Shown here piece by piece: positions 44,090-53,723 of a DNA stretch of 64,000 bases; within the stretch, counting starts at the first letter, position 1; every line of letters starts with the position of its first letter. The notes below the pieces were generated by a model. The model searched no databases and had not been told where the DNA came from. It saw nothing but the letters and a program-made list of their open reading frames with translations. The DNA is from Aliikangiella sp965214955. GTDB taxonomy: Bacteria > Pseudomonadota > Gammaproteobacteria > Enterobacterales > Kangiellaceae. Both the position numbers and the translations under genes were made by a program. The stretch covers positions 186,001-250,000 of the forward strand of contig CBDCCU010000010.1 of NCBI GenBank assembly GCA_965214955.1, in the 5' to 3' direction.

Positions 44090-44887
44090 ATGAAATTAAT
44101 AAAACAAAGCGCCTTAGCATTATCGGCATTAGTCGCTCTATCGAGTGCAACTTTAACAGTTGCTGATGAGGCTGCTGATAAAGGTTTGGCTATTTCAAAA
44201 GAAGCCAAAGAAAGAGACTTAGGCTGGGTGGATAGTCAAGCGCAAATGGAAATGGTATTAAAAAATCAACACGGCGAAACTTCAACTCGTCAAATGCGAA
44301 TTAAAAGCATGGAGCAACACAACGATGGTGATAAAAGCTTAACTATTTTTGATTCACCGCGTGATGTTAAAGGCACCGCATTTTTAAGTTTTTCGCATCC
44401 AACCACTAATGATGAGCAGTGGTTATATTTACCCGCGCTAAAACGAGTAAAAAGAATTTCTTCGCGTAATAAGTCGGGCTCATTTATGGGCAGTGAATTT
44501 TCTTTTGAAGATTTAACCTCGTTTGAAGTTGAAAAATATGATTATAAATATTTAAAAGACGAAGTGGTTAATGGTGAAGATTGTTATGTGGTTGAACAGT
44601 TTCCAAAAGATAAATATTCAGGTTATAAAAGACGTATTGTTTGGATTGATAAATCAGAATATCGCACACAAAAAACTGACTTTTATGATCGCAAAAATAC
44701 CTTATTAAAAACCTTAACCTTTAGCGACTTTAATCAATATGCCGACAAACATTGGCGCGCTTCTAAACTAGAAATGATTAATCATCAATCTGGTAAAAGC
44801 ACTATTTTAACTTGGAAAGATTACCAATTTAAAAAAGGACTTAATGAAAAAGACTTTAACAAAAATGCATTAAAGCGTGCGCGATAA
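44090..44887 (+). CDS. LolA-like outer-membrane lipoprotein-sorting protein
   Basis: I start at the ATG at 44090, with GGAG nine bases upstream, rather than the TTG at 44078. The 265-residue product has a signal peptide (SALALSALVALSSATLTVAD) and the LolA-like fold with WLYLPALKRVKRISSRNKSG in the middle. This family is found with MMPL exporters and is thought to carry lipidic cargo across the periplasm. Confidence 0.88.
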   Translation: MKLIKQSALALSALVALSSATLTVADEAADKGLAISKEAKERDLGWVDSQAQMEMVLKNQHGETSTRQMRIKSMEQHNDGDKSLTIFDSPRDVKGTAFLSFSHPTTNDEQWLYLPALKRVKRISSRNKSGSFMGSEFSFEDLTSFEVEKYDYKYLKDEVVNGEDCYVVEQFPKDKYSGYKRRIVWIDKSEYRTQKTDFYDRKNTLLKTLTFSDFNQYADKHWRASKLEMINHQSGKSTILTWKDYQFKKGLNEKDFNKNALKRAR

Positions 44888-44925
44888 ATTTTAACCTAAT
44901 CATTGAAAAATATTAAAGAGCATTA

Positions 44926-46145
44926 ATGATGAAAAAGCTTTTTCTTTTATCGGCTATGTCTTGTTTAACGGCAAGCATCAGTCAATCAATTGCCGCCAAC
45001 GAGTTTGAAGTTCGCGGCAACATTGAGGTACAAAACCGTTATTTTCTTGAAGATCCACTATTTAACTCTCAAGAAAATAACTATTTATCACTAGCGGCCG
45101 CACCAGAGTTTTTTTGGAGTTGGAACGATGGAGCAGACACATTTGAATTTATTCCGTCAGCCAGAGTCGATCAACACGATGATGAAAGAACTCATGCCGA
45201 TATAAGAGAGTTAGCATGGATCCATGTGGGTGATGATTGGGGAAACTCGTGTTGGTGTTAGGCGAGTATTCTGGGGAGTTACAGAGTTTCAACACTTAGT
45301 GGATATCATTAACCAAAGCGACTCGGTTGAAGATATTGATAATGAAGACAAACTTGGTCAACCGATGATAAATTTATCCTTGGTTAAAGACTGGGGAATT
45401 GTTGATTTTTTTGTACTGCCTTATTTTAGAGAAAGAACCTTTGCTGGTGCAGAAGGTAGACCAGGACTGGCCTTTTATTAATAGCGATGAAGCTTATTAT
45501 GAATCATCAGATGAAGAAAACCATGCTGATTTTGCCATTCGCTGGGCGCACAGTATTGGCGATTATTGAAGTGGCTGTATCTTTATTTGATGGAACAAGC
45601 CGCGAGCCTTTGTTAATTGCTAACCCCGCACAAACAGTTCCCGAAGGTTTTCAAGCAGAGCTAGTGCCTTTTTATCAGCAAATTACCCAGCTAGGTTTTG
45701 AGCTTCAAGGTAATATTGAAGATACCCTATGGAAGCTAGAAATGATCCATAACCAAAATAATATTGAAGACTATTGGGCGCTCCAAGGCGGTTTTGAGTA
45801 TTCAATGTACGGCATCTATGGAATCGAATGCGGACATTAGGTTTTTTGGTTGAATATGGCTGGGATGAACGCGGCGAAGAAAGCGGATCTAATTTTCAAA
45901 ATGATCTATTTTTAGGCACACGCTTAGCGCTTAACGATGTTGATTCAACCGAGCTTTTAGCGGGTGTTAGTTATGATCTTGATTATGACTCGTCTAGTTT
46001 TTTAGTGGAAGCCAGTAAGCGCTTTGGCGAAAGCACCAAAGTTTCACTTGATGTGAGATTATTTAGCGCCGATGAAGTTGATGATCCTACCTACCTATTT
46101 AGAGATGATGATCATATTCAACTAACGGTTCAGTATTATTATTAA
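44926..46145 (+). pseudogene. outer-membrane beta-barrel protein with several frameshifts
   Basis: The signal peptide and first strands are at 44926-45240. The reading then shifts to another frame (ETRVGVRRVFWGVTEFQHLV), at about 45470 again (LPFINSDEAYYESSDEEN), at about 45567 again (EVAVSLFDGTSREPLL), and near 45818 and 45833 twice more (ESNADIGFLVEYGW) to the terminal beta-signal LTVQYYY. Five single-base insertions explain all breaks (GGGG, GG, TT, GG and an A). Joined, the product would be about 405 residues. It would be the outer-membrane partner of the RND and LolA-like proteins. Confidence 0.8.
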
Positions 46146-46161
46146 TTTTATACCCGTTCTC

Positions 46162-46217
46162 CTTTACTTTTCTTACCCGCTTTTTCCCCTTGCAAAAGAA
46201 AGATCGGGTAAGTAAAG
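46162..46217. terminator. hairpin between convergent genes
   Basis: CTTACCCG (46172-46179) pairs with CGGGTAAG (46205-46212), extended by CTTTA/TAAAG after a bulge. It lies between the outer-membrane protein gene and dam, which converge. No strong T-run, but position suggests a terminator for both. Confidence 0.5.
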
Positions 46218-46222
46218 TTTAC

Positions 46223-47032
46223 TCAAACACCGCTCATCAGCTCTTTAGCATCACCACGCTTTTTACCATCACAACTAATTGAGCGCCTAACAGGAAAAGA
46301 TTCAATACTGGCATCTTCATAAATTTTACGAGTAATTTCATTATCGTGATTAGAGATCACCACTTTTACTCCACGATTAGCCAAATGCTTGGCTTTAAAA
46401 GCCAGCTCAACTTGTTGATCATAAGAAAAGCCTTGAGCGGCATAGCTGCTAAAACTTGCGGTGGGAGAAAGAGGCACATAAGGTGGATCGCAATAAACCA
46501 CGTCACCTTTACGGGATCGGTTCATTACTGCAACAAAATCACCACAAACAAACTGGGCTTTTTTAATTCGCGTTAGAAAATAGTTAAATTCTTTTTCGGG
46601 AAAATAAATTTTTTTATATTTGCCAAAAGGCACGTTAAATTGCCCAGATTGATTATAACGACATAACCCATTAAACCCATGTCGATTAAGATAGATAAAT
46701 AACGCGGCTCTACGTTTACCAGTAGCACCTTGATTAAACTCTTTACGATACGCTAAAAAAGTTTCTTGATTATTATTATCATTGCAAAATAATGTTTTGG
46801 TATAACTAATAAAACTTTGCTTTTCTTGTTTTAATATTTGGTAGAGTTCAATAAGATCTGGGTTTATATCACCCAACAAATAGCGTTCAAACTGAATATT
46901 CAAAAAAACCGCACCAGACCCCACAAATGGCTCTATGAGTTTTCGCCCTTGTAAGTGAGGAGTTAGTTTTTCGATTAAACGAAATTTTCCACCCGCCCAC
47001 TTTAAAAATGATCGAGAGCCAGTTTGCGGCAT
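46223..47032 (-). CDS. dam: DNA adenine methylase Dam
   Basis: A 269-residue alpha-class N6-adenine methyltransferase. The AdoMet motif FVGSGAVF is at 36-43, and the catalytic motif DPPY near 182, followed by VVISNHD. N-terminal KWAGGKFRL is typical of Dam, which methylates GATC. This gene is not next to aroB or other usual Dam neighbours, but length and motifs fit the housekeeping enzyme. Confidence 0.93.
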   Translation of the reverse strand: MPQTGSRSFLKWAGGKFRLIEKLTPHLQGRKLIEPFVGSGAVFLNIQFERYLLGDINPDLIELYQILKQEKQSFISYTKTLFCNDNNNQETFLAYRKEFNQGATGKRRAALFIYLNRHGFNGLCRYNQSGQFNVPFGKYKKIYFPEKEFNYFLTRIKKAQFVCGDFVAVMNRSRKGDVVYCDPPYVPLSPTASFSSYAAQGFSYDQQVELAFKAKHLANRGVKVVISNHDNEITRKIYEDASIESFPVRRSISCDGKKRGDAKELMSGV

Positions 47033-47121
47033 AAATGCAATTCAACACAAATTAAAAAAACAGAGTTTACGGAAATTCGCTGAGTTTGGGAATCTAATTA
47101 TCAGGAATTACTAAGATAATA

Positions 47122-47982
47122 TTAAACCGAAGCTGAAAAACGATTAACTTGGTTTGGCTCATCTAGCGCGCCACTCGATAAAATACGCTGATTAAGTCGA
47201 GAAGAGGCAACTCTTGCTTGCGAGAAAACCGTTGCTAAACTGTTTGGTTGAGAATTTAAAAAACGCTCTCTAAAGGATGATGAAAAACTCGCTTGTGTTT
47301 CATTTTCAGGCTCTTGAGGTTCTTGGTTGCTAGTTTCACTAGATTCTTCAACTAAAGCCTGCTCTCTAATTTCAATACGCGCCTGATTCGCCAATTGGTC
47401 GGCTTTAGCAGCAACCGCTCTATCTTGCCCAGAAGGCTCAGCAGGAGCTAATGCCGCACGCTTAACTTGCTCAGCTTTGCGAAGAGTAGCTTCTGGTGTT
47501 GCCTCTTTCGAAATATCAATCGAAACTTCACCTGCCACCGCATACCGTTTGCCATCGGGTCCTGTTTTAAAGGTAAACTGCGGCGCACCAGCTAGTGAGC
47601 CTCCAACCGCAGCATGAGCTTGTTCGTGGGCTCTTACTTCTCGATCACGCCTTTGAAGTGCTTCAACCTCTTGCTGTTGTTGCTCTTCAGCTCTTCGTTC
47701 TTGATTAGATATTTCTTCGCTTGCCGATTGCTCTTGCTGAGAGTCATCATCAGCAGAATTTTCATCACCACCTTCTTGTTGCGATTCAATAGCTTCATCA
47801 CTAATATTTATAGTGCTTTTTTGTTGCTCACCAGTATCTAAACTACTTTTTGTACCCGGGTTTTCAGCCGTGGTTGTAGGTTCAGGAATGGGGGTTTTAC
47901 GCGCAGTTTCGCTTGCCACCGCTTCGGTAGGAGGATTAGCGGTGTTAATTGGCAGGGCAATTGGCGCAGTAGCAATTAACAT
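47122..47982 (-). CDS. putative metalloprotease, SprA-related family
   Basis: A 286-residue protein with a low-complexity, Glu/Gln-rich first half and a conserved core from about residue 105: RDREVRAHEQAHAAVGGSLA (HExxH-like HEQAH), TGPDGKRYAVAGEVSIDISK and LRKAEQVKRAALAPAEPSGQ. These match the putative metalloprotease CJM1_0395/SprA family. No signal peptide is clear. It is followed by a small gene on the same strand. Confidence 0.85.
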   Translation of the reverse strand: MLIATAPIALPINTANPPTEAVASETARKTPIPEPTTTAENPGTKSSLDTGEQQKSTINISDEAIESQQEGGDENSADDDSQQEQSASEEISNQERRAEEQQQQEVEALQRRDREVRAHEQAHAAVGGSLAGAPQFTFKTGPDGKRYAVAGEVSIDISKEATPEATLRKAEQVKRAALAPAEPSGQDRAVAAKADQLANQARIEIREQALVEESSETSNQEPQEPENETQASFSSSFRERFLNSQPNSLATVFSQARVASSRLNQRILSSGALDEPNQVNRFSASV

Positions 47983-48011
47983 TTTAATGAACTTTAAAAA
48001 TTATTGGTAAA

Positions 48012-48260
48012 TTAGGCCGTTACATCAAGTAGCGTTCCAACCAAATTAGAAGCAGTTTCAATCACTTTAGCATTAGCTCTGGCATCAAGTTCAGCCACTT
48101 TAAGATCAACTAATGATTCAACCAAATCAGTTTGATTAATTGACTCTACACTAGCATCTGATACCGACTGAGAAGCTATATTCTGCGCGGCCTCAGTGAC
48201 ATCTCGCGAAGCCTCTTGAAAGCCTTGTAAACCAATATTGAGAGCATTATCAATGCGCAT
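48012..48260 (-). CDS. small flagellar-rod-like hypothetical protein
   Basis: An 82-residue helical protein, MRIDNALNIGLQGFQEASRD onward. The opening (IGLQGFQ near an Ala/Ser/Asn-rich helix) and the C-terminal ELDARANAKVIETASNLVGT resemble the ends of flagellar rod/hook proteins, but there is no flagellar neighbour. It lies 29 bp upstream of the SprA-like gene and probably forms an operon with it. Confidence 0.7.
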   Translation of the reverse strand: MRIDNALNIGLQGFQEASRDVTEAAQNIASQSVSDASVESINQTDLVESLVDLKVAELDARANAKVIETASNLVGTLLDVTA

Positions 48261-48472
48261 AAACTAAAGCCTCTACTACTTATTTGGATATTTTTAAGCT
48301 GATAAAACCATCCAAAACTATTGAAAATCAGCTGGAATTTCATCACAACTGTATATGTTTTATCGGCTTTATTTATTGGGACTTTAGTTTATTTTTAAAT
48401 AATTGTTATATCCGCTCCTGCTTTCTATATGGAAATGCATGACACAAAATTAAAGATACACTCAAAATACTC

Positions 48473-48725
48473 TCCCTCTCCCCAGCCCTCTCCCGCTGGG
48501 AGAGGGAGCTAAACGCTAAAAGTTACGAGGTAACCAGTGCCCTATTCTTTTGCAAAGAGAAGATTAGTGAGGATTAGAAAATTATTTATTTGGTATGTAA
48601 ATCTAGACACATCTTCCCTCACCAGTCCCCTCTCTTTTGCAAAGAGAGGGTTAGGGAGAGTTAGAAAGTTACTTATTTGGTATGCAAATTTGAACACCTC
48701 TCCCTCTTTTACGAGGAGACTTGAA
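48473..48725 (+). repeat. intergenic CCCTCTCCC hairpin repeats
   Basis: Three related copies. The first contains CCCTCTCCC-GCT-GGGAGAGGG (48486-48506), the third CCCTCTCTTT-TGC-AAAGAGAGGG (48628-48650), and the middle (about 48541-48562) is decayed. Each is followed by a TTATTTGGTATG-type sequence (48587, 48670). This is a common class of intergenic palindromic repeats in gammaproteobacteria. The rest of 48261-48747 has no gene. Confidence 0.8.
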
Positions 48726-48747
48726 CTATTCCTCTAGAAGCTAAAAA

Positions 48748-49110
48748 CTACAGCCCCAGCACCACACCCCAAACAACGGCTAAAAATACTAAACAAACAA
48801 AAACCGTTGCCGATCCAATATCTTTGGCTCTACCTGCTAAGTAGTGATGCTCGCTACTAATTCTATCAACTACGGCTTCAATTGCAGAGTTGGCAAGTTC
48901 GGCAATGACTACCAAAAATAAAGGTAATATCATCCATAAAAAATCATACTTATTTTCAGCAAGCCAGTAAGCTAATGGCACACCAACAAGAAGAAGCATA
49001 ATTTCTTGTCTAAAAGCTGCTTCATTTTTCCATGCGGCCTTTAAGCCTTGCATAGAATAACCTGTGGCATCAATTATTCGTGCGATTCCAGTTTTGCCAG
49101 GTTTTGACAT
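48748..49110 (-). CDS. dgkA: diacylglycerol kinase
   Basis: A 120-residue protein with three membrane helices and the DgkA signature ELANSAIEAVVDRI (about 65-78) with the catalytic Glu, plus the N-terminal GLKAAWKNEAAFRQE. It phosphorylates diacylglycerol to phosphatidic acid at the inner membrane, recycling the product of membrane-derived oligosaccharide or LPS modification. It follows the amidohydrolase gene by six bases. Confidence 0.95.
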   Translation of the reverse strand: MSKPGKTGIARIIDATGYSMQGLKAAWKNEAAFRQEIMLLLVGVPLAYWLAENKYDFLWMILPLFLVVIAELANSAIEAVVDRISSEHHYLAGRAKDIGSATVFVCLVFLAVVWGVVLGL

Positions 49111-49116
49111 TAAAAT

Positions 49117-50682
49117 TTATTCCTTATTGCTTTTAGCTTTATCTTTAGCAGCTTTGACGATGCTTCTAACATCACTTAATAGTGCTTTAGCATCAAAAAT
49201 AATACCGTCTTTAATGGTGTATTTTACTCCACCAACAATGACATTTTTATTATTTTCATCTAATTTTTGATGGCCTGTACCATAAAGCACTTTAAAGTTG
49301 CGAATGGGATTTTCTTTAACAATCACTAAGTCGGCTAGCTTACCAACGGCAATCGAACCGATTGAGTCAGACATCCCCAAAGCTTCTGCACCATTTATAG
49401 TCGCTGATTTAATCACTTCTAATGGATGAAAGCCGGCTTCTTGCAATAGCTCAAGCTCTCTAATATAACCAAAACCGTAAGTTTTAAAAATATACCCCGA
49501 ATCACTACCTGTGGTTACTCGGCCGCCATGATTTTTATAGTCATTTAAAAACTGCATCCAACGCTGATAGTTTTTCTTCCAGTTAATTTCATCTGCGGTT
49601 GTCCAATCAAACCAGTAAGATCCATGAGCATAACGACTTGCTTGAAAAAAATTCCACAATGATGGCAAGGTATATTCATTATGCCAGTCAGCATTTTTTT
49701 CGCGCATTAAATCTCGGCTGGCTTCATAAATGGTCATGGTAGGATTGATGGTAAAGTCTAAGTCGATTAACTCATCACGCACTTGATTCCATTTTTTACT
49801 ATTGGGTTTAGCCGTTTGTAACCATAACTTACCTGCTTCGCCAAAGCGGTGTTGCTCATTGTTATAGTTATAATCAAGCGGATAATCTTGGATTTTTTTA
49901 TCCTCAAACATTGCCTCTGGCAAGCCATACCAATGTTCCATGGTATTTAAACCAAGTCGTGCGCTATCTAATGCATTAAGATGAACCACATTGAGCTGGG
50001 CATGATGCATCATGGTTTTTAGGTTGCGTTTTTTTGCCTCGGTTAAAGCGGCTTTAAAAATACTAGGATGCATACCAAAAAACTTAATGCCCTTTGCCCC
50101 TTGTTTGGCAATTTTTTTCACCCAATTTTTTGCCTGTTTAGGAGTGTTAATCGTGTTAACTGCACCTAAACCAAAAGCAAAATAAGGAATAATTCTTGGC
50201 GCGGTAATTTCATTTTTTTGGCTTTTTTTCACATGATCTAAAACAAAATCTGCGCCATTAAAACTGCCCGGTTCTCTAACGGTGGTAATGCCATGAGCAA
50301 GCCATAATTTTAATGTATATTCTGCGCTAGTAATTTGATGAGAGCCGCCAATATGCCCGTGCATATCAATAAACCCTGGCAACACATAATGCCCTTCTAG
50401 CTCTAAAACTTTATCATTTTTACCCGCTTTAGGACGGCTGGCCTTAATGGGAACACCTGGGTTACCCACATTTTTAATTTGAGTAATGCGATTATCTTCA
50501 ATCACAATATCCACAGGTCCTCGTGGTGGTGCACCTTCACCATTGACTAATGTAACACCTCTTAATATCAGCCTTTCAAAAGGCCCTTCACCGCGCTCTC
50601 TTTTAGGTGCACTTTGTGGTGCGGCCAATAAACTGCCGCTTAGTAATAAGATAAATAAGGAAATTAAAACTTGGTTTTTCAT
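49117..50682 (-). CDS. exported metal-dependent amidohydrolase
   Basis: The 521-residue protein has a signal peptide (LISLFILLLSGSLLAAP) and an amidohydrolase fold: HxH motif in DMHGHIGG (about 108-115), a Lys in GAKGIKFFG, a His in KTMMHHAQ, and the metal Asp in TTGSDSGYIF. The family includes imidazolonepropionase-like and dipeptidase-like enzymes. Its start overlaps the stop of the upstream gene (TAATG). Confidence 0.9.
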   Translation of the reverse strand: MKNQVLISLFILLLSGSLLAAPQSAPKRERGEGPFERLILRGVTLVNGEGAPPRGPVDIVIEDNRITQIKNVGNPGVPIKASRPKAGKNDKVLELEGHYVLPGFIDMHGHIGGSHQITSAEYTLKLWLAHGITTVREPGSFNGADFVLDHVKKSQKNEITAPRIIPYFAFGLGAVNTINTPKQAKNWVKKIAKQGAKGIKFFGMHPSIFKAALTEAKKRNLKTMMHHAQLNVVHLNALDSARLGLNTMEHWYGLPEAMFEDKKIQDYPLDYNYNNEQHRFGEAGKLWLQTAKPNSKKWNQVRDELIDLDFTINPTMTIYEASRDLMREKNADWHNEYTLPSLWNFFQASRYAHGSYWFDWTTADEINWKKNYQRWMQFLNDYKNHGGRVTTGSDSGYIFKTYGFGYIRELELLQEAGFHPLEVIKSATINGAEALGMSDSIGSIAVGKLADLVIVKENPIRNFKVLYGTGHQKLDENNKNVIVGGVKYTIKDGIIFDAKALLSDVRSIVKAAKDKAKSNKE

Positions 50683-51239
50683 TATTTTTCCGCCTCAGTT
50701 TTAAGCCGGGTAAGCTGTTCATTAATCACACCATTAACCGCTTTAGCCCAACCTTTGAGTTTTTCGCCTCGGCTAGTGACTAAATAACTCACTTTGAGCA
50801 TTGTTTGTTTTTTATCTTTAGCAGAAAAATCAAAAGTAAGAACTCCATCAACAGGAACCGATTGAAGCGGGCCTAAGCCACCTAAAAAACGTGCTTTAAC
50901 ATGGGGTTGATAAAAAGCCCATTCTAAGTGCCTAACAAAACCATTATTTTCTAATGTTTCGCAAAAACAACCTTTGGTTTTATCGAAAGAAAGGTTGTTA
51001 CTATCACCAGAATAAGTATGACTTGGATGCCACCAAAGCGATACTTGTTCAAAAGTTTTGCTGACTTTTGTTGGATCTGCATCGATCAAAAATTCAAATT
51101 GAAGATCAAAACTATTATCGTCACTTTTAACGATTTCAGCTTGAACCGATGAAATGGAAAAGCTACAAAAAAATAGAAATAAACAACTTAAAACAACACG
51201 TTTTTTTGGGTTTAATCTTTTTATATTAAGCATTTTCAT
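50682..51239 (-). CDS. exported SRPBCC-like hypothetical protein
   Basis: A 185-residue protein with signal peptide (VVLSCLFLFFCSFSISSVQA). The mature part has the features of a START/SRPBCC-fold domain (LQFEFLIDADPTKVSKTFEQ, SLWWHPSHTYSG), with two adjacent Cys at GCFC. It overlaps the amidohydrolase start and is probably its partner. Confidence 0.7.
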   Translation of the reverse strand: MKMLNIKRLNPKKRVVLSCLFLFFCSFSISSVQAEIVKSDDNSFDLQFEFLIDADPTKVSKTFEQVSLWWHPSHTYSGDSNNLSFDKTKGCFCETLENNGFVRHLEWAFYQPHVKARFLGGLGPLQSVPVDGVLTFDFSAKDKKQTMLKVSYLVTSRGEKLKGWAKAVNGVINEQLTRLKTEAEK

Positions 51240-51259
51240 AAAACCTCCAATAGTTGAAT

Positions 51260-52096
51260 TTATTCTGTAGAAACTAATTTAATTCCTTTTGGGCTAATTT
51301 CAATTTTACGTTGCTTATAAAGAGTTCCTAATGCCGCTTTAAACACTTTTTTGCTCACGCCAAACTCTTGATAAATAAGTTCTGGCGGGCTTTTATCACT
51401 AAAATCTGAAACACCATTATTATCATGCAAAATTTGCATTATTTTATCGGTTAATGTTTCGTTAGATTGAAACCCTACTTGTTTTAATGTGATGTCGAGC
51501 TTTTTATCATCACGTACTTTTTTGATAAAACCTTTAAGGTGTTGACCGTACCGAAGCTCTCTAAATATATCTAATTTATGCAAAACACCCCAATATGTGC
51601 CGTTCACTATCATTTTATAACCTAAATCGGTTTGGCTACCCACAATTAAATTAACCGCATCGCCATTTTTTAATCCTGAGCTTTCATTTTTAACCACTTG
51701 ATTTAGTTTGCTAGAGCCACACACTCTGCCAGTGTTATCTTCATAAACGTGCACAATATGAAATTCATCGACATTCATTTTTTGTTGTTGCTGACCAAAG
51801 GGAACAAATAGATCCTTGGGCAAGCCCCAGTCTAAAAAGGCGCCCACTTGATTAGCTGAGACCACTTTTAAACAGGCAATACCACCTATTTCTACCCTTG
51901 GCTTTTTAGTGGTTGCAACCACTTCATCGTGTGAGTCGTGGTATAAAAACACTTGAATTTTATCACCCACTTCGTTGTATTTAGGTGTAAGTTTAGCTGG
52001 CAGATAAATTTGCCCTAAATTTCCGCCTTCTAAAAAAGTACCACGAGAAGATTTACGTAAAATTTTTAAAAAATTAAATTGACCAATTTGTGCCAT
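51260..52096 (-). CDS. CvfB-like S1 RNA-binding protein
   Basis: The 278-residue protein has tandem S1-like domains (GQFNFLKILRKSSRGTFLEG; QVGAFLDWGLPKDLFVP around 87-103; ANMIVNGTYWGVLH-type third) and a C-terminal winged helix. This is the YitL/CvfB layout. It binds RNA; in Staphylococcus it affects virulence. It follows bioD by 33 bp. Confidence 0.9.
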   Translation of the reverse strand: MAQIGQFNFLKILRKSSRGTFLEGGNLGQIYLPAKLTPKYNEVGDKIQVFLYHDSHDEVVATTKKPRVEIGGIACLKVVSANQVGAFLDWGLPKDLFVPFGQQQQKMNVDEFHIVHVYEDNTGRVCGSSKLNQVVKNESSGLKNGDAVNLIVGSQTDLGYKMIVNGTYWGVLHKLDIFRELRYGQHLKGFIKKVRDDKKLDITLKQVGFQSNETLTDKIMQILHDNNGVSDFSDKSPPELIYQEFGVSKKVFKAALGTLYKQRKIEISPKGIKLVSTE

Positions 52097-52129
52097 GAAG
52101 TATGTACCTAAACTGTTAAGGCAAGAGTT

Positions 52130-52834
52130 TTAGCTTAATCGCTCAAGTTTAACATAGCTAGCGGCAATATCAGTTAATTTATCACCGGCTTGTTTATGCT
52201 CAATATAAGGTATTTCAGCCAAAAGCGGACATTTAAGCATGACTTTTAAGGTGTCGATATTTTCGTTTTGAACCAGCATATTAGGATCAATATGATTAGC
52301 CACCCACCCTTTAAGCGTTAATCCAGCCGATAAAATGGCTTGCTGAGTTAGTAATGCATGATTAATACAACCCAATTTTAAACCAACCACTAAAATAACA
52401 GACAACTCTTTTTCTACTGCAAAGTCAGCCAAAGTTTGCTCATCATTAAGCGGCACAAAGTAACCACCCGCTCCTTCTATTAACAAATAATTTTGCTGAA
52501 ACTGCTCTAAATTAATACTTGCCGAAATAGACGCTACCGACAAATCAAAATTATGCTTTTTCGCCGCAATATGAGGTGCAATTGGCTCGGGAAAAACAAT
52601 GGGGTTTATTGGTTTATAATTGATTGAAGTGTTGTTTTTATAATTAAGTGTTTTCTGAATATTAAGCGCATCATCGTTTTTTAGCTTGCCATCAATAATT
52701 TCTGCGCCTGATGCAATTGGCTTTATCGCCATTACTGATTGATGATTATTTTGTAATGCTCGAATCATCGCGCAAGTAAAAAATGTTTTACCCACTTCGG
52801 TATCTGTGCCTGTAATTAATATTTTATTCTGCAT
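52130..52834 (-). CDS. bioD: dethiobiotin synthetase BioD
   Basis: A 234-residue P-loop enzyme: GTDTEVGKTF at 8-17, IEGAGGYFVPL in the middle, and LVVGLKLGCINHALLT. It makes dethiobiotin from DAPA, CO2 and ATP. It is the last bio gene of the operon. The DAPA aminotransferase gene (bioA) is not in the window. Confidence 0.94.
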   Translation of the reverse strand: MQNKILITGTDTEVGKTFFTCAMIRALQNNHQSVMAIKPIASGAEIIDGKLKNDDALNIQKTLNYKNNTSINYKPINPIVFPEPIAPHIAAKKHNFDLSVASISASINLEQFQQNYLLIEGAGGYFVPLNDEQTLADFAVEKELSVILVVGLKLGCINHALLTQQAILSAGLTLKGWVANHIDPNMLVQNENIDTLKVMLKCPLLAEIPYIEHKQAGDKLTDIAASYVKLERLS

Positions 52835-52871
52835 GATATTTTATTCTGCATTATATTTTGTTTACTCAGTT

Positions 52872-53723
52872 TTACTCTGCATTTTTATTTTGCATTTTTA
52901 CTGGGTAAGTATGATAGTCTTTTTGCGGATTTTCAGCTCGTTTCCAAGCGTGTCCATAAATCACTTCGTAAGTTGCAGGCAGCACATCATTTTTGCGAAA
53001 ATTTTCATAGGCCTTAGTAAGGGTTTGATATTTTTGTTTGCCGAGTAAACCTTTTGATCGTCCATCATTAATATTATGTGCACCAATGGATTTAAGATCT
53101 TTCATTAATCCTTTCATAGTTTTGTAAGTTAAGGTAATAATGTCTCTATCCATCACTACATTTTCAAAACCGCTGTTAAAGACTTTATCTCCTACGATGT
53201 GCATATCTAAAAACTCATTAATATGCACATTATCATCCACTTGTTGCCAGCTTTGTTTCAGCTCGTTTAGTGTATCAGGGCCAAGGGTTGAAAAAATAAT
53301 TAAACCATTAGGTTTAAGCACTCTATTAAGCTCGCTAAACGTATTTTTAAGCTCGGGTAACCATTGAATGGTTAAGCTAGAAAATACAATATCAAAAGTA
53401 TTATTTTCAAAGGGCAATTTATCAATGTCAGCCACTTGATAATCAATTTTTTTAAACAATTTTTGATCTTTTTTAGCCAAATCAATCATTCCTTGGGCAA
53501 TATCTACCCCACTGATTTTTGCGCTAGAAAAATGATCACGAAGCATTCGACTACAGATCCCTGTGCCGCACCCTGCATCAAGAATATTTTTAGGCTTTAC
53601 ATTCATTAGTTGAAGCCGTTCGAAAACTCTTTCGGCCACTTCTTTTTGTAAAAAGGCAAAAGCATCATAAGTGCTAGCCGCTTTACTAAATGACTCTGCC
53701 ACTAAGGCTTTATCAATACCCAT
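52872..53723 (-). CDS. bioC: malonyl-ACP O-methyltransferase BioC
   Basis: The 283-residue AdoMet-dependent enzyme has ILDAGCGTGICSRML (motif I, about 45-59), DIAQGMIDLAKK and SSLTIQWL. It methylates malonyl-ACP to start pimeloyl synthesis. The ATG overlaps the stop of bioH by one base. A repeated TTTTATT(C/T)TGCAT stretch follows near the stop. Confidence 0.93.
   Translation of the reverse strand: MGIDKALVAESFSKAASTYDAFAFLQKEVAERVFERLQLMNVKPKNILDAGCGTGICSRMLRDHFSSAKISGVDIAQGMIDLAKKDQKLFKKIDYQVADIDKLPFENNTFDIVFSSLTIQWLPELKNTFSELNRVLKPNGLIIFSTLGPDTLNELKQSWQQVDDNVHINEFLDMHIVGDKVFNSGFENVVMDRDIITLTYKTMKGLMKDLKSIGAHNINDGRSKGLLGKQKYQTLTKAYENFRKNDVLPATYEVIYGHAWKRAENPQKDYHTYPVKMQNKNAE

Noticed and set aside
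42043..44208. Several antisense ORFs across the RND gene, up to 157 codons
   Set aside because: They lie opposite a clear MMPL gene, have Ser/Thr/Ile-rich composition typical of reverse-frame readings and no SD.
48473..48725. CRISPR-like spaced repeats
   Set aside because: Only three diverged units, palindromic and unequal in spacing; no cas genes.
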